This document shows positions 20,190-30,722 of a stretch of DNA of 64,000 bases, in pieces (position 1 is the first letter of the stretch; each line of letters opens with the position of its first letter). Made by a program: the position numbers and the translations under genes. Under the pieces are notes generated by a model. It had not been told where the DNA came from, did no database searches, and saw only the letters and a list, made by a program, of their open reading frames with translations. Origin of the DNA: Prorocentrum cordatum (lineage: Eukaryota > Sar > Dinophyceae > Prorocentrales > Prorocentraceae); NCBI GenBank assembly GCA_963575745.1, contig CAUYUJ010022052.1:2501-66500 (forward strand), given 5' to 3'.

Positions 20190-20239
20190 TCGACATCGAG
20201 CGATACTCATCGCTGCCTCCCCGAGCGATGCTGATCGCT
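20190..20239. repeat. Two iterons proximal to ORF4
   Basis: GAGCGATACTCATCGCT near 20,197 and AGCGATGCTGATCGCT at 20,224-20,239, the latter 34 bases upstream of the ORF4 box. Confidence 0.85.
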
Positions 20240-20273
20240 GACGCGCGTAGCTTACCTGATAACGGCACTACGC

Positions 20274-20290
20274 AACATGCGCGGCTCAAG
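20274..20290 (+). promoter_or_regulatory. Spliced-leader-like box upstream of ORF4
   Basis: AACATGCGCGGCTCAAG: the 3' half GGCTCAAG is identical to the end of the dinoflagellate spliced leader, while the 5' half is poorly kept. ATG follows 69 bases later. Confidence 0.45.
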
Positions 20291-20359
20291 AGCCAGCGAC
20301 CGAGGTCGCTCGACTATCGGTGAGAGCGCACCGCCAACGGTCGCGGGGCGTTGCGAGCG

Positions 20360-23112
20360 ATGGCCGCGGGATGCGGCGGCGCGCTGGCCAGCGCGGTCGA
20401 TGAGGCGGCGGCGAGCGAGGACAGCCAGGCGACGTTGCAGTTGGCAGGCGCCGCGGGCGCAAGCGTCCCCGAGGACGCCGAGCTGATGGACACTCTCGCG
20501 GGGGATCTCGGTCTCGAGGGCGCGACGGCCGCGGGGGGCGGAGCCGCGGAGGCGGAGGCGCCCGAGAAAGAGGAGGTGGCGGCTGAGGAAGGCGAGGAGG
20601 CGACCGAGGGGGGCGGAGCCGCGGAGGCGGAGGCGTCCAAGGAAGAGGAGGTGGATGCTGAGGGAAGCGAGGATGCGGCCGAGCGGGGGCCGATGAGGAG
20701 GCCAGCCGCCGCCAGACGCAGGCGCAAGCCGAAGAAGGTCAGGGCGAAGTACGCAGGCCCGAAGGGCCCGCCGCCCAAGGCCAAGGCCAAGGTGAACGCC
20801 AAGGCCGCGGCAAAGGAGAAGGCAATGGCAGTGGCCGCAGCCAAGAAGGCGCCGCCCAAGTTCGCCGACATCGCGAAGTGGACGCAGCCCACTTCGAGGG
20901 CGAAGGCGAGCGGTGGTGCGCCCACCCTGAGGCTCGGCGAGAGTGCGCCCTCGCCGAAGGACGGCGATGGGGCGCTGCAGGTGGGCAAGGCGAAGGCGAA
21001 GGCGAAGGCGAAGATGAAGGCGACGGTGCAAGAGTTGTCGTCGCCGCCGTCTCGTCCGCGAAGGTGCACCTCGGACACCGGGTCCCAGGCGTCGGCGGGC
21101 ATGGGCGAGGAGCCGACGGCAGGCGCTTCGCCGAAGTTTCGAGTCGGATCGTTCGCGGCGCTCAGCTCGCCTGACAAGCGCGCAGCACCGCTCTCGCTCG
21201 ACGCCGTCGAGGACGAGTTCCTCTGCGACAGGTGCGACCAGCCGTGCGACGTCATGAAGGCCTACCCAGTGCGGATGACGAAGAAGGGCCAGATCTACAG
21301 GTGCGCGTTGTGCAGCACGCGGGGGGTGCAAGCGAATCGGGCGCCCGAGTGGAAGGAGATGGCCTCGAAGCTGAAGGACTTCAGCATTGAGGAGAGGGTC
21401 GAGTTCTGGAAGAAGATCCGCGCCTGCAGCGGCCAATCAAGCGTCAAGGCCATGGTCCAGGCGACCTTGAAGGCGATCCACGAGAAAGGGACGCGGGCGG
21501 GCAAGAGAGGCGGCTACTGCCCGCTGGGCTGGCACAAGAGGCAAGGCTTCCCGTGGAGAAGGATCAAGAAGACGTGCACTGACACGTTGAACCATGCCGT
21601 GATGGGGTTGTGCTACAAGGTGGACATCCACGAGATCGAGAAGTGGGAGGCCAACATCGCGCGGCGTGAGAATGAGTATGGGGCATCGCGCGCCGCCGAG
21701 GCCGAAGACGGGCTCGAGGCTTCAGGCTCAGACGACAAGGAGCCCTGCACCAGAAAGACGCACGCATCCGAGCAAGCGGGGGCCGAGATCGCCGACGACA
21801 GCGCCGAGGAGGGCGAGGAGGAGAGCGCCGAGGACCCCGACAGCACCGCTGATGTCGATGATGCCGAGGACCCCGACAGCACCGAGGGCTCGGAGCAGTT
21901 GCAGAGTGGCAGCGATGACTCGGACAGTTTTGGCCTCGAGACCTCGGACGAGGACTCCATGGGGGACGGCGACGGGTCGTACGGCGGACAGCCGCCTCCA
22001 GTGACTCCTGGCGGATCGAACGATGAGAGCAGCGACGACGGCACGCCACCCCCCCAGAACAGAAAAATGCAGAGCAAGGAAAAGCCCAAGGGCAAGAGCT
22101 CTAAGGACAGGAAAAGTCAAAGGACAAGGATAAGGAGAAGGACAAGTCCAAGAGCAAGGCCGCCGATAAAGATAAGGACGCTGATAAGGACAAGGGAAAG
22201 TCCAAGACAAAGGACACCGATAAAGATAAGGACAAGAATAAGGACAATGACAAGTCCAAGAGCAATGGCAAAGACAAGGCTAAGGATAAGGATAAAGACA
22301 AGGAAAAGGTCAAGGCCAAGAGCAAGGGCGCCGATAGAGATAAGGACGCTGGTGAGGGCAAGGATAAGGACAAGAGCAAGGGCAAAGATAACTATAAGGA
22401 GAATGATAAGGACAAGAAGGCGAACAATGACAAGTCCAAGAGCAATGGCCCTGATAAAGATAAGGGCAAGCAGAAGGCCACGAAAAAAGACAAGGACAAA
22501 ACCGATGACAAGGCCGATGGTAAGGACAAGAGCAAGGGCAATAAACATGATAAGGATAAGAGCAATGCCAAGGTCGATGGCAAGACCAAGGGCAAGAAGC
22601 GGGCGAACGAAGGGGCAGCCGAATCTTCGACAAAGAAGATGAAGAAGCAGAAGCCACCGACCAGCTCCTCGCAGAGCGGCAGCGACATCGACTCGGGGAG
22701 CTCGTCGCCTGCGCACCCGCGCGTCGGCGAGACCGCCAAGGAGCGCGCGGCGCGCGAGAAGCAGGAGAAGAAAGAGCAGAGTAAGAAAGACAAGGAGGCG
22801 CAGCAGCAGAAGCTCCTGGCCACGCGTACCCTGAGCAGGATTGTGGCGCCCATGTACAAGCTCGAGTCGGCGCTCAAGTGCGACGGGGTCGGGAAGATCC
22901 CCGAGGCTACGCTGGTTCACGCGAAAAAGCTCATGGACACGCTGGCCAAGATGAAGAAGGTCGCCCATAAAGTCAGCAGTGGCAAGGTCGCACCTTCGGA
23001 GTTCACTTGGTCCGCCCAGGATGTCAGCGACATGTCGACGCAGGCGGCGGCGCAGAGCACTCTGGTGATGTCGATGGCCAAGGCGTACCTTGTGACTGCG
23101 AAGTCCTCGTGA
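20360..23112 (+). CDS. ORF4 of element A: large CxxC / Lys-rich protein with one frameshift
   Basis: The ATG at 20,360 starts a frame reading convincingly to about 22,110. There AAGGACAGGAAAAGTC drops out of frame and a shifted frame continues the same Lys/Asp-rich text (KDKDKEKDKSKSKAADKDKD) to the stop at 23,112. One missing A in the A4 run explains it. Total about 920 residues. Parts: an acidic Ala/Glu N-terminus; a histone-H1-like Lys/Ala region (residues 115-165); a zinc-type module (CDRC...RCALC, about 290-320); a globular part (RGGYCPLGWHKRQGF near 390); an acidic tract; a ~200-residue Lys/Asp repeat; and a C-terminal helical domain (LSRIVAPMYKLESALKCDGV onward). Element B has a diverged homologue at 38,084-39,620 sharing the CxxC module, the GxYCP motif and the C-terminal helices. 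Role unknown. Confidence 0.75.
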
Positions 23113-23252
23113 GGGCCCGCCGCCATCAGCTACAGCGCTGGGACCAGCGCGCGGCCGCGCGGTAGCAGCAGGCTTTGACGCCGCTCGCCGCCCCGCTGAG
23201 TAGCTGGTGGCGCACATGTGTATAAAAAACGAAAATGAGAGTGGGTGAGGGG
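23113..23252 (+). other. ORF4 3' flank
   Basis: Contains the A-rich segment ATAAAAAACGAAAATGAGA near 23,222, a possible 3'-processing region; nothing else seen. Confidence 0.35.
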
Positions 23253-23474
23253 GCAGCGATGGCGATCGCTTGGGGAGAGGGGAGCGATGGGGATCGCTGG
23301 GGCGAAGCGATGGCGATCGCTTGTGGAGAGGGGAGCGATGGGGATCGCTGGGGTGAAGCGATGACGATCGCTTAGGGAGAGGGGAGCGATGGGGATCGCT
23401 GGGGCGAAGCGATGGCGATCGCTTAGGGAGAGGGGAGCGATGGGGATCGCTGGGGTGATGCGATGGCGATCGCT
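23253..23474. repeat. Iteron cluster 6: nine evenly spaced copies before the transposase
   Basis: Copies start near 23,255, 23,283, 23,307, 23,335, 23,358, 23,386, 23,409, 23,436 and 23,459. They alternate spacer GGCG (or GACG) with GGGG in a ~51-bp higher-order unit, which shows recent tandem duplication of pairs. Confidence 0.95.
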
Positions 23475-23521
23475 CGGGCGGGCGTTGGCGAGGATGGGCT
23501 CGCGATGGGGGCTAGTTGCCC

Positions 23522-23535
23522 AGCCGTTTCGGCTC
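23522..23535 (+). promoter_or_regulatory. Spliced-leader-like box upstream of the transposase
   Basis: AGCCGTTTCGGCTC matches AGCCATTTTGGCTC at 12 of 14 places. It begins 47 bases after the last iteron; the chosen ATG is 44 bases further on. Confidence 0.55.
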
Positions 23536-23579
23536 GACTCGCGAGTGACGCGCGTCGTTCGTGGCCAAGAGGCGGCGCG

Positions 23580-25614
23580 ATGCCCGAGCGGCGGCGCGAT
23601 GGCCCCGAAGCGGAGTCGGGTATCCGATGTCCGCGACCTCAGGCGGCCAAGCGGCGTCGGCTATCCGATGCCATCGCTACGCATGGCGTATCTGGCAAGG
23701 CCCTCGTTCGCATCGCCAAGAAGCTCGCGGAGCCTGGCCATGCGCAAGAGCTGACGGCTTACGCGGTCCAATCCACCATTGAGGGCGTATTCGACGACGT
23801 CGGGACGACAATCGAATTGCCCATGCAAGATAACGAGCCGCCCTTCGCTTGGAAGCTCGCCAGAATCGACAAGCTCCTGCGGTATGTTTGCAAGGCCAGC
23901 CCCGTGTACAGTGAGCTTCTCGCGGTGGTCGCGAACCGCGTCCGCGGCGCGCCGCTCTCGCTGGTGCTGTACATGGACGAAGTGACACCAGGCGACGCGC
24001 TGGCCCTGAGGCACGATCGGAAGTTCTGGATGATCTTCTTCACGTTCCTGGAGTTCGGGGCTGACATGCTATGGAGGGAAGAGCTGTGGCTACCGCTGGG
24101 GTGTCTGCGAACGAAAGCGAGCAATCGCGTGGACGGCGGCATCTCCTGTGCCACTCGACTCCTCATCAGGGAGATGTTCTTCGGATCCTCCAGGCTCGCG
24201 GGAGCTGGCGCGCGCGTGGAGCTGGCCAACGGCACTCCGATGCTGGTGCGGGCGCGCCTCTCCAATCTTCTCGCAGACATGGATGCGTTCAAAGGCATTC
24301 TGCGTTTGCGGGGTGCCAACGGCTGGAGGCCTTGCTTGCGATGCAAGAACGTGATCTTGAAGGGCGGTTCCGTCGACGGCGACGGCGGCTACTTCGTCGA
24401 CGCCTGTTGTCACGAGCACGCGCGCTTCGATCGTCATTCAGACGCCGACGTGTGGAAACTGTGGGACGACCTCGCCGCAGCGGCGGCGACCGCGGGACAG
24501 CCTGGCCACATGGCGAAGGGCAACTTCCAGAAGCTCGACAAAGCCAGCGGCTTCAACTACCATCCCAATGGCTTGCTGGAGGATAAGGAATTGCGGGCGA
24601 TAGCGAAGCCGTCCGCCATGACGTATGACAGCATGCACAACCTATGGAGCAATGGCACCGTTGGCTGGGAGGTTCGCGTTTGCGCAGGCGTGCCAGAGAA
24701 AAGCTGGCATCGGATGGCCCGAGCTTCGCGCGTTCACGCGGCGCTGGCAGTTCCCGAGGTCGCACGGCAGAACGGCAAAACATATGTTCACGCCTGGGCA
24801 CGAGACCGCGTGCAAACAATCATTCAAAGCAGGCGCCAGCGAGCTGATCTCGACCTTCTTCGTCCTTTTGGCGTTCGCCGAGGAGCGCGCCGTCCGCATC
24901 GGGTCGCTGGAGCGCGAAATAGCGTCCCTTCGGGCGTGCGGCTTGCTGGCGGACGCGTTCCTGAAGGTCAAGCGCGGGCGTGCCCCCCCTCGCAGTGACT
25001 TCATTGCAGCGGCTGAAGTCCATCTCAACTTGCACAAGCAGGCGTACGGCACCAAATACGTGAAGCCCAAACACCACTACGTGTTTCACAACGCGGAGCA
25101 GGAGCCGAAAGAGCTCGACTGCTTCGTGACGGAGCGCCACAATAAGGTGGCAAAGGCGGTGGCCGAACCAGTGGAGAACACCGCGCGCATGGAGGCCACG
25201 ACGCTCGCGGGCTGCGTATTGCAGCAAGTGCGGCAACTCGAGAAGATGGGGCCGACGGGCAACTCGCTGGTGGGAGCGCGTGCCGAATCTGACGGGTTGC
25301 GCTCCGTAGTCGGGGCCGCCGACGTCTCCGTGGCCAGGGGGCTGCGCTGGGAAGGGAACGCCTACAACGCGGGCCAGGTGGTTCGCTCGCGCGGCGGCGA
25401 GGTGTTTATCATCGACGCGTGCGCGGAGATTTCTGGCGAACTGCACGTCGTCGCCCGCGGGATCGAGATCTCAACGGGCGCGCGCGGCCTCAGCACTGGC
25501 AGCGTGGTGAACGAGCTCCTCGTCATCAAGATGTCCGACGCTGACCTGGATGGCGCTGTCTGGGCGTGGCGCGTGAAGAGCAACGGCGGCTATGTCATCG
25601 CGCACGCGCGCTGA
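23580..25614 (+). CDS. CACTA/Tnp2-like DDE transposase of element A, one frameshift
   Basis: The ATG at 23,580 lies 44 bases after the leader-like box. Landmarks: YMDEVTPGDAL (first candidate acidic residue, about 133); LADMDAFKGILRLRGANGW (about 233) running straight into a zinc-like PCLRCK...CCHEHARFDRH insert (252-283); and MTYDSMHNLWSNG (about 350). The order D, then D before a CxxC...H insert, then DxMH, is what I know from Tnp2 transposases of CACTA elements, so I assign it there by motif pattern. Near 24,670 one extra G throws the frame; the second frame continues (FAQACQRKAGIGWPELRAFT through HHYVFHNAEQEPKELDCF) to the stop at 25,614. Total about 678 residues. The element B protein at 41,840-44,062 aligns along the whole length, including the C-terminal domain (GELHVVARGIEIS), which proves the two-frame reading. 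Confidence 0.8.
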
Positions 25615-25645
25615 GAAACAGATGGAAACATGCGCCGCGCCGCGG

Positions 25646-25662
25646 TGTGTGTGTGTGTGTGG
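25646..25662. repeat. Short (GT)n microsatellite
   Basis: About eight GT repeats just after the transposase stop codon. Confidence 0.9.
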
Positions 25663-25664
25663 GG

Positions 25665-25890
25665 AGCGATGTCGATCGCTGGGCGAGGCGAAGCGATGTC
25701 GATCGCTTGGGTGAGGAGATGAGAGGAGGAGGATGAGGAGGAGGAGGAGGAGGGGGAGGGGGAACGCGATGCCGATCGCTGGGGGGGGGGGGGGGGGGGT
25801 GGGGGGGGGGGGGGGGGGGGGGGAGGGGGGGACGGAAAAGAAAATCGAGCGATGCCGATCGCTGGGTGAGGCGAAGCGACGTCGATCGCT
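25665..25890. repeat. Iteron cluster 7, right of the transposase
   Basis: Copies at 25,665 (spacer GTCG), about 25,691, 25,767 (CGCGATGCCGATCGCT), 25,848 and 25,875 (AGCGACGTCGATCGCT). These are the last copies; none occurs further right. Two long poly-G runs lie at about 25,782-25,827. Confidence 0.95.
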
Positions 25891-25929
25891 TGAAGGAGGG
25901 AGAGGAGGCGGAGGAGGTGGCGGAGGAGG

Positions 25930-26060
25930 GAGGATAGCTTGAGTGTCATCGCCCTGAGAGTTATTTTAATCATAAGCGTTCGTCTCTGTCGTATATTAAG
26001 ACCTATTAGCTTCTATTACGACGTATTAGCTTCGATTCGCTTCAGTTAGGTTTGGCCTTG
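25930..26060. other. AT-richer stretch; candidate right edge of element A
   Basis: GACCTATTAGCTTCTATTAC is followed by a near repeat GACGTATTAGCTTCGATTCG. No match to the left AT-rich block that I can defend, so the right terminus is unresolved. Confidence 0.3.
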
Positions 26061-27172
26061 CTGCCGTGTTCTTGACAGCCCAGCCCGGCCAGATCAGGGT
26101 ATCTCCTATAAAAAAACCCGCTTCCCTCCTCCGCTCCACTTCTTCCTTCTTCGCTGCGTCCATCTTCTCTCACTATTCAGGGTGGGCGGGGTGGAGGAGT
26201 GCTTCCGCCGTCGCTCGCTGCCCAGCGGCTCAGCGGGGGCGGTCGCTAAGGGGTGCCCCCGGGGCCCCGCCCCGCCCGCCCTGGCGCCCCCTCCCCCCCC
26301 GCCGCGCCGACGGGCGTGGTCCCTGCCCGCGGCGGCCATGGAGGTCCGCGCGGCAGCGGCCGCGGTTCGCCTGGCCATGGCCGCGCGCGGGTTCGTGGAC
26401 GGCGCCGGCGGTGCTGGCGGCGCCGCCGAGACCCTGCCGAGGCTTTTCCCGCACTCCGCTCCCCACCACCGATTCCCGATCACACTTCCCTTTCAGTGTG
26501 TCCCCTGTTCCGTTCCCATGCTCGCCCCCTTCCTGTTCCAGTCCCGCTCCCTGTGCTCTTTCCTGCTTCCTTTCCTCCTCTACGGGCCTCGGCTGGACGT
26601 CGGAGGCCGAGGGCGGATGCATTGCAGTATTTCGCATGTTTCCCTTCTCCCCTCGCTCCCCCTTCCTCTTCCTCCTCCTCTTCCTCCTCCTCCTCCTCCC
26701 CCTCCTCCTCCTCCTCCTCTCCTCCTCCTCCTCCTCCTCCTCCTCGCCGCCTCCTCCTCCTCCGCCTCCTCCTTTTTCTTCGTCGACTCCTTGGAGAGGA
26801 GCGACACGACGCTAGACAACTTTGTTTGACACTTCCGTCTCATGTGAACGTACACGAGGCGAGCCGACAGTCTGTTAGACAATTCTGTTTGACAGATCCG
26901 CGCCGCTCCTGCTCAACACGTTGTTCTTCGCAGCGGCCTCTGCTTGTTTTCGATACTTAGTTGTTGCTGCGTCAACGGCGCAAGAAGTAACGACCAGAGC
27001 CCTGGACCCCACCCGTCTGCGCCCTGCTTCGAGCCGGATCGCTCTGTGAGGGTCACGGGGCCCGAAACGGTGCAGCAGCGCTCGCAGCTCCCCCCTCTGC
27101 CCTTCCTCCTCCTCCTCCTCCCCCTCCTCCTCCTCCTCCTCCTCCTCCTCTTCCTCCTATACTCACTCTCTC

Positions 27173-27207
<35 letters not shown>

Positions 27208-29290
27208 CTTCCTCTCCCTCCTCCTCCTCTGGGCTTATCCTGCGTGCTCGGTGCCCTTCAATGAGGGGCTGGAGGATCTCTGGCCGCGGCGGCGGCGCGC
27301 GCATGCTGTTGGGCTGGCGCCGACCGCGGATCCCCGCCCTCCTTCCCAACTTCCTCCCTCCCCCGTCCTCCCCCTTTGCTACTTCGTCTGTCTTGCTCCA
27401 CCTCGCCCATCCTCTGCCCCCCTGCCCCCCCGTCTCCCCCTTGCCGCTTTCGTTCTCCTCTACCCTCCTCTTTTTCCTTCGTTCCTCTTTTCCCTTCGTT
27501 CCTCCTTCTACCCTCCTTCGTTCTCCTCTACCCTCCCCTCTCCTCCCCGCCAGCTTCCGCCTTTCCCCCCCATCCTCTCCCCGTGCCCCTTCTTCTTTCA
27601 CCTGTCCTCGACCTCCTTCGTCGTCGCCCTTGTCCCCCCCCCCTCGCCCCACCCCCCTCGTCCTTCCATTCCCTCTCATTTTCTATGCCCCCTCCCTCCC
27701 TCCATCTCTCTATCCCCCCCCTCCCGCCCCGTTCCTTCTCCTTCCCTCTCCAAACAGATGTTCGGTCTCAAGTTGTTCGGCCCCGAGCCCTCGACGGTTC
27801 GCATGTCTCCACCGGCCCATCCAGCAACCAGGCCCGGGCGACTGGCTTTGATCAGATATGTGGGGGAGCGCACAGTGGAACCAAGAGCTGGGACAACTAT
27901 AGCATCGAAGTTGTTGACCAGCCTGACCAGACCCAAGGAGGAGGAGGAAGAGGAGGAGGAGCAGGAGGAGGAGGAGGAGGAGGAGGAGGAGCAGGAGGAG
28001 GAGGAGGAGGAGGAGGAGGAGGCCACGTGGGAGGAAGGAGGAGTGAGGAAAGAGAGGGAGGAGGACTTCGCGAGCCTCCAGGTGGAGTAAGCAGGACGTT
28101 CTATGGGGGGGGTGGGGGGAGGTGCGGGAATGTTGGGGAAGGAGCAGGAGAGGAGGTGAGGAGGAGGCAGGAAGGAGGAAGGCATGAGGAGGAGGAAGAG
28201 GAAGGCCATGATTCAGGAGTAAGGAGGAGCACGGAAGGTAGGATGAAGGAGGATGGGGGGGTGCAAATGAGGTGGTAGGAAAGCAGGGGAGGGGAAAGGA
28301 GGAGGAAGGAGGTAGAGCAGGAGGAAGGTAGGCGAGGAGGAAAGGAGGGGGAGATTGGATGGAGGACGGGGGGGCTAGGGTGAAGAGGAGCAGGAGGGAG
28401 GACGGCAGGAGTGAAGGGAGGGAGGGGGAGGAGGGGGAGGAGGATCAGGAGGAGGAGGAGCAGGAGGAGGAGGAGGAAGAGGAGGAGGAGGTGGAAAAAC
28501 AAGAGGTGGCGGAAGAGGAAGAGGACGAGGATGGGGAGGGGGGAGGAAACGACGACGAAGCCGACTATTACCACGACGAGTCAACCATAAGCCTTCGCGG
28601 AGGTTTCGCTTTGCCAACCTCTTGGCAGCCAAGTGGCGGTTTCTCGTGGATCCCTTGGGGCTCTCATGAGGGCCTCCTTGGGGCTCCTTGGGATGGGGGC
28701 TCGTGGCCCTCTGAAGGGAAAGTTCGAGAATTGCAAAGCAACGTTGTTTCCTTTGAGATGTTTTGGAGGTTTGGAAGATGATTTGGAAAAAGGCCAATGG
28801 AACCACTCGGGGGGCACTTCGGAGACTTGGAGGGCACTTGACACCATCTTGGGGCGATCTTCCGACCTCTTGGAGGTACGTCGGAGGCTATATTGAGTCG
28901 TCTTCTGCTATATTGAGCCATCTTGGGGGTCTGGGGGAGTGGCGGGCGAGCTGGGGGGGGAGATCTCTTGGTAAAGCCTACTCTCTTTGGCCGTCTTGGA
29001 CGCTCTATCCCTAGCCTAAGTCACAAACCCCTCGGCTCTCCCCCGCGACCCACAATGAAAAACAGGTCACCCGGGGAATGGGTGGGAGGGTTCATCCTGT
29101 GACCCCCTTCCCCGAATAGGGGAGAAAGGGGAGGGGTATAACTGGTCAGATGCAGCCCCTGGACCACAATGAAGGTCGTGAGCTTGTGGCAAACTGGACT
29201 TCTTCCTAGTGCGGGCCATGGAGGACCTTCACCCGCTCACTTTCCCACTTCCGCTCCCTCCCCCTTACCCCCCATCCCTCCCGTGGCCGC
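26061..29290. other. Low-complexity region, possible small exons only
   Basis: Contains CTC/GAG tracts near 26,660-26,790, 27,100-27,230, 27,940-28,025 and 28,400-28,500. A GC-rich ORF from 26,338 (MEVRAAAAAVRLAMAARGFV) might be a first exon, and ATGTTCGGTCTCAAGTTG at 27,759 follows a CAG acceptor-like site, but neither has a family or homologue to support it. 28,600-29,000 is a TTGGGG/GGAGG degenerate repeat. Confidence 0.4.
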
Positions 29291-29319
29291 TCTTGTCCGG
29301 AGGACAACGCCCCGTGCGG

Positions 29320-29772
29320 CGGAGGCTCTCGTCCCGTTGAGATGGAGGCCTGCCTACCCGAAAGGGACGTGTTTCGATTTTCGTGCTCCTGGCGGGAGGC
29401 GCGCTAAGGAGTTCGACGCACTCGCGAGGCACCGCCTCATGATGCGATTGCGGTTCCCCGTGCGCCTGTTCGTCAACGCTCCTATTTCCTCCTCTCATCA
29501 TCCTTCCCGTCCCCATTTTTCTCGCCCCCCCCGCATCCTACCTTTCTCAGGGTATGGACGGGGCCCCCACGATTGGCTTGACACTCGCGGGCCGTTGTTT
29601 CCTCCCCAGGTATCAACGGACGACCAGGACGAAGGAGAAACGCGAACATCGGCTAGAATTGGCAGCTCGCGTGGATGGACGTGCTAATCAAGTCTGGCTG
29701 GTGCGGGCGGCGCTCGCGCCACCCAGCATGTCGCTGCGCGACGTCGCGTCTTTCTGCAAAGACTTCTCCACG
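29320..29772 (+). CDS. Possible 5' exons of the hAT-like gene
   Basis: Two stretches read like protein: FDFRAPGGRRAKEFDALARH (about 29,375-29,470) and, in another frame, RANQVWLVRAALAPPSMSLRDVASFCKDFST (about 29,685-29,772). The second ends at ACG|GTGG, a usable donor. A pyrimidine-rich segment ending TACCTTTCTCAG at 29,551 is a good acceptor. Linking these to the exons at 31,043 onwards is inference from shared strand and style; exact junction phases could not be confirmed. Confidence 0.4.
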
Positions 29773-29939
29773 GTGGTCTGCTTCGAATGTTCTCTTTGTG
29801 TCGAAGTGCCCATGCCAGTTTCTTCCCGCATGATCCGGCGTGCTGCCGCTGTGGCCCGATGTATGACTAAGGCGCATGTTCCTTCCACCCTGGGCGCGCG
29901 GTGAGTCGAGCCCCGTGGCCCCAGCAACGATTTGGGGCA

Positions 29940-30060
29940 CGAGTGCGGCACGTGCGCATTCATACACATAGATTTATACTTCAATGCACGCACACACGCG
30001 TGCATGTGGTTCAGCATGAGTGCGTGCATGCATGTGCACTTGTGCGCATACATGCATGGT
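29940..30060. repeat. CA/TG-rich tract
   Basis: Irregular GTGCATGCATGTGCACTTG and CACACACGCG phrases. A second CA tract lies at 30,780-30,825. Confidence 0.7.
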
Positions 30061-30375
30061 GTGTTTATTATTTAGCGCACTTTCGACGCGTGCCGTAACG
30101 CCGTAGTTCCGCCCCCCTGTGCATTTAGTGGCCTCACCCCCCCCGTCCTGCACGCTCCTGCGCGTTCCCGTTCGGCTTCCTTTTCCGTCGATCCGGGCTT
30201 CAATTTTCCGTTTCATGTTCGCGCTTGACGCGTTTGGGGTCTTCCCCCAGTGACGTTGCTGAGCGTGGGGCTAGATGTCTTATGCAGCTACCTCTCCGCC
30301 GTTCCCCGTGCATCCTCTCCGTCCCCCCCCGCCCCTCTCCTCCGCCTCAGTGCAGGTTCTGGTCCACTGTTTTTG

Positions 30376-30722
30376 AGCGCGACATGTGCCCGATCTGTCA
30401 GATACGTTTTAAGTGGGAATTCGTCTCCGTCGGCCCGCGTGGGCAGATGCCTGCGACAGGCAGCAGGTCAGCGCTTTCCTATTCCTCGCCCTTCTCCTCC
30501 TCCCCGTCCTCCTCCTGTCGTCGGAGCTGTCGGGTTAAACTGCTAGATGCTTGCTGTCCGTCAGCGGAGCTGTCGGGTATAGACAGCTAGGTGCTTTTTG
30601 TCCCGTCATCGGAGTTGTCGGGTATAAACAGCTAGATGATTGCTTTCCGTCAGCGGGGCTGTCGGGCATAGGCAGCTAGGATTTTTTTTCCGTCAGCGGA
30701 GCTGTCGGGCATGAACAGCTCA
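30376..30722. repeat. Intronic repeat: conserved ~90-bp segment plus five AGCTGT...ACAGCT hairpins
   Basis: 30,390-30,470 (GATCTGTCAGATACGTTTT ... CGACAGGCAGCAGG) recurs at 34,024-34,110. It is followed by about five ~45-bp units of the form GTCAGCGGAGCTGTCGGG, then TATAAACAGCTAG. Within each, AGCTGT and ACAGCT can pair over a nine-base loop. The second block at 34,117-34,200 repeats the same design. Confidence 0.85.

Noticed and set aside
23253-23474. CRISPR-like array
   Set aside because: Units are 16-bp palindromes with near-identical filler, not repeats separated by unique spacers, in a eukaryotic context.
12203-25890. Cyanobacterial origin because GCGATCGC resembles the HIP1 palindrome
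   Set aside because: Gene content, introns in the sister element and leader-like boxes are eukaryotic; the shared octamer is likely coincidence.
11587-25942. CACT...AGTG termini of element A (CACTTCGAG near 11,587 and GAGTG near 25,938)
   Set aside because: Only four to six matching bases; too weak to call terminal inverted repeats or a target-site duplication.
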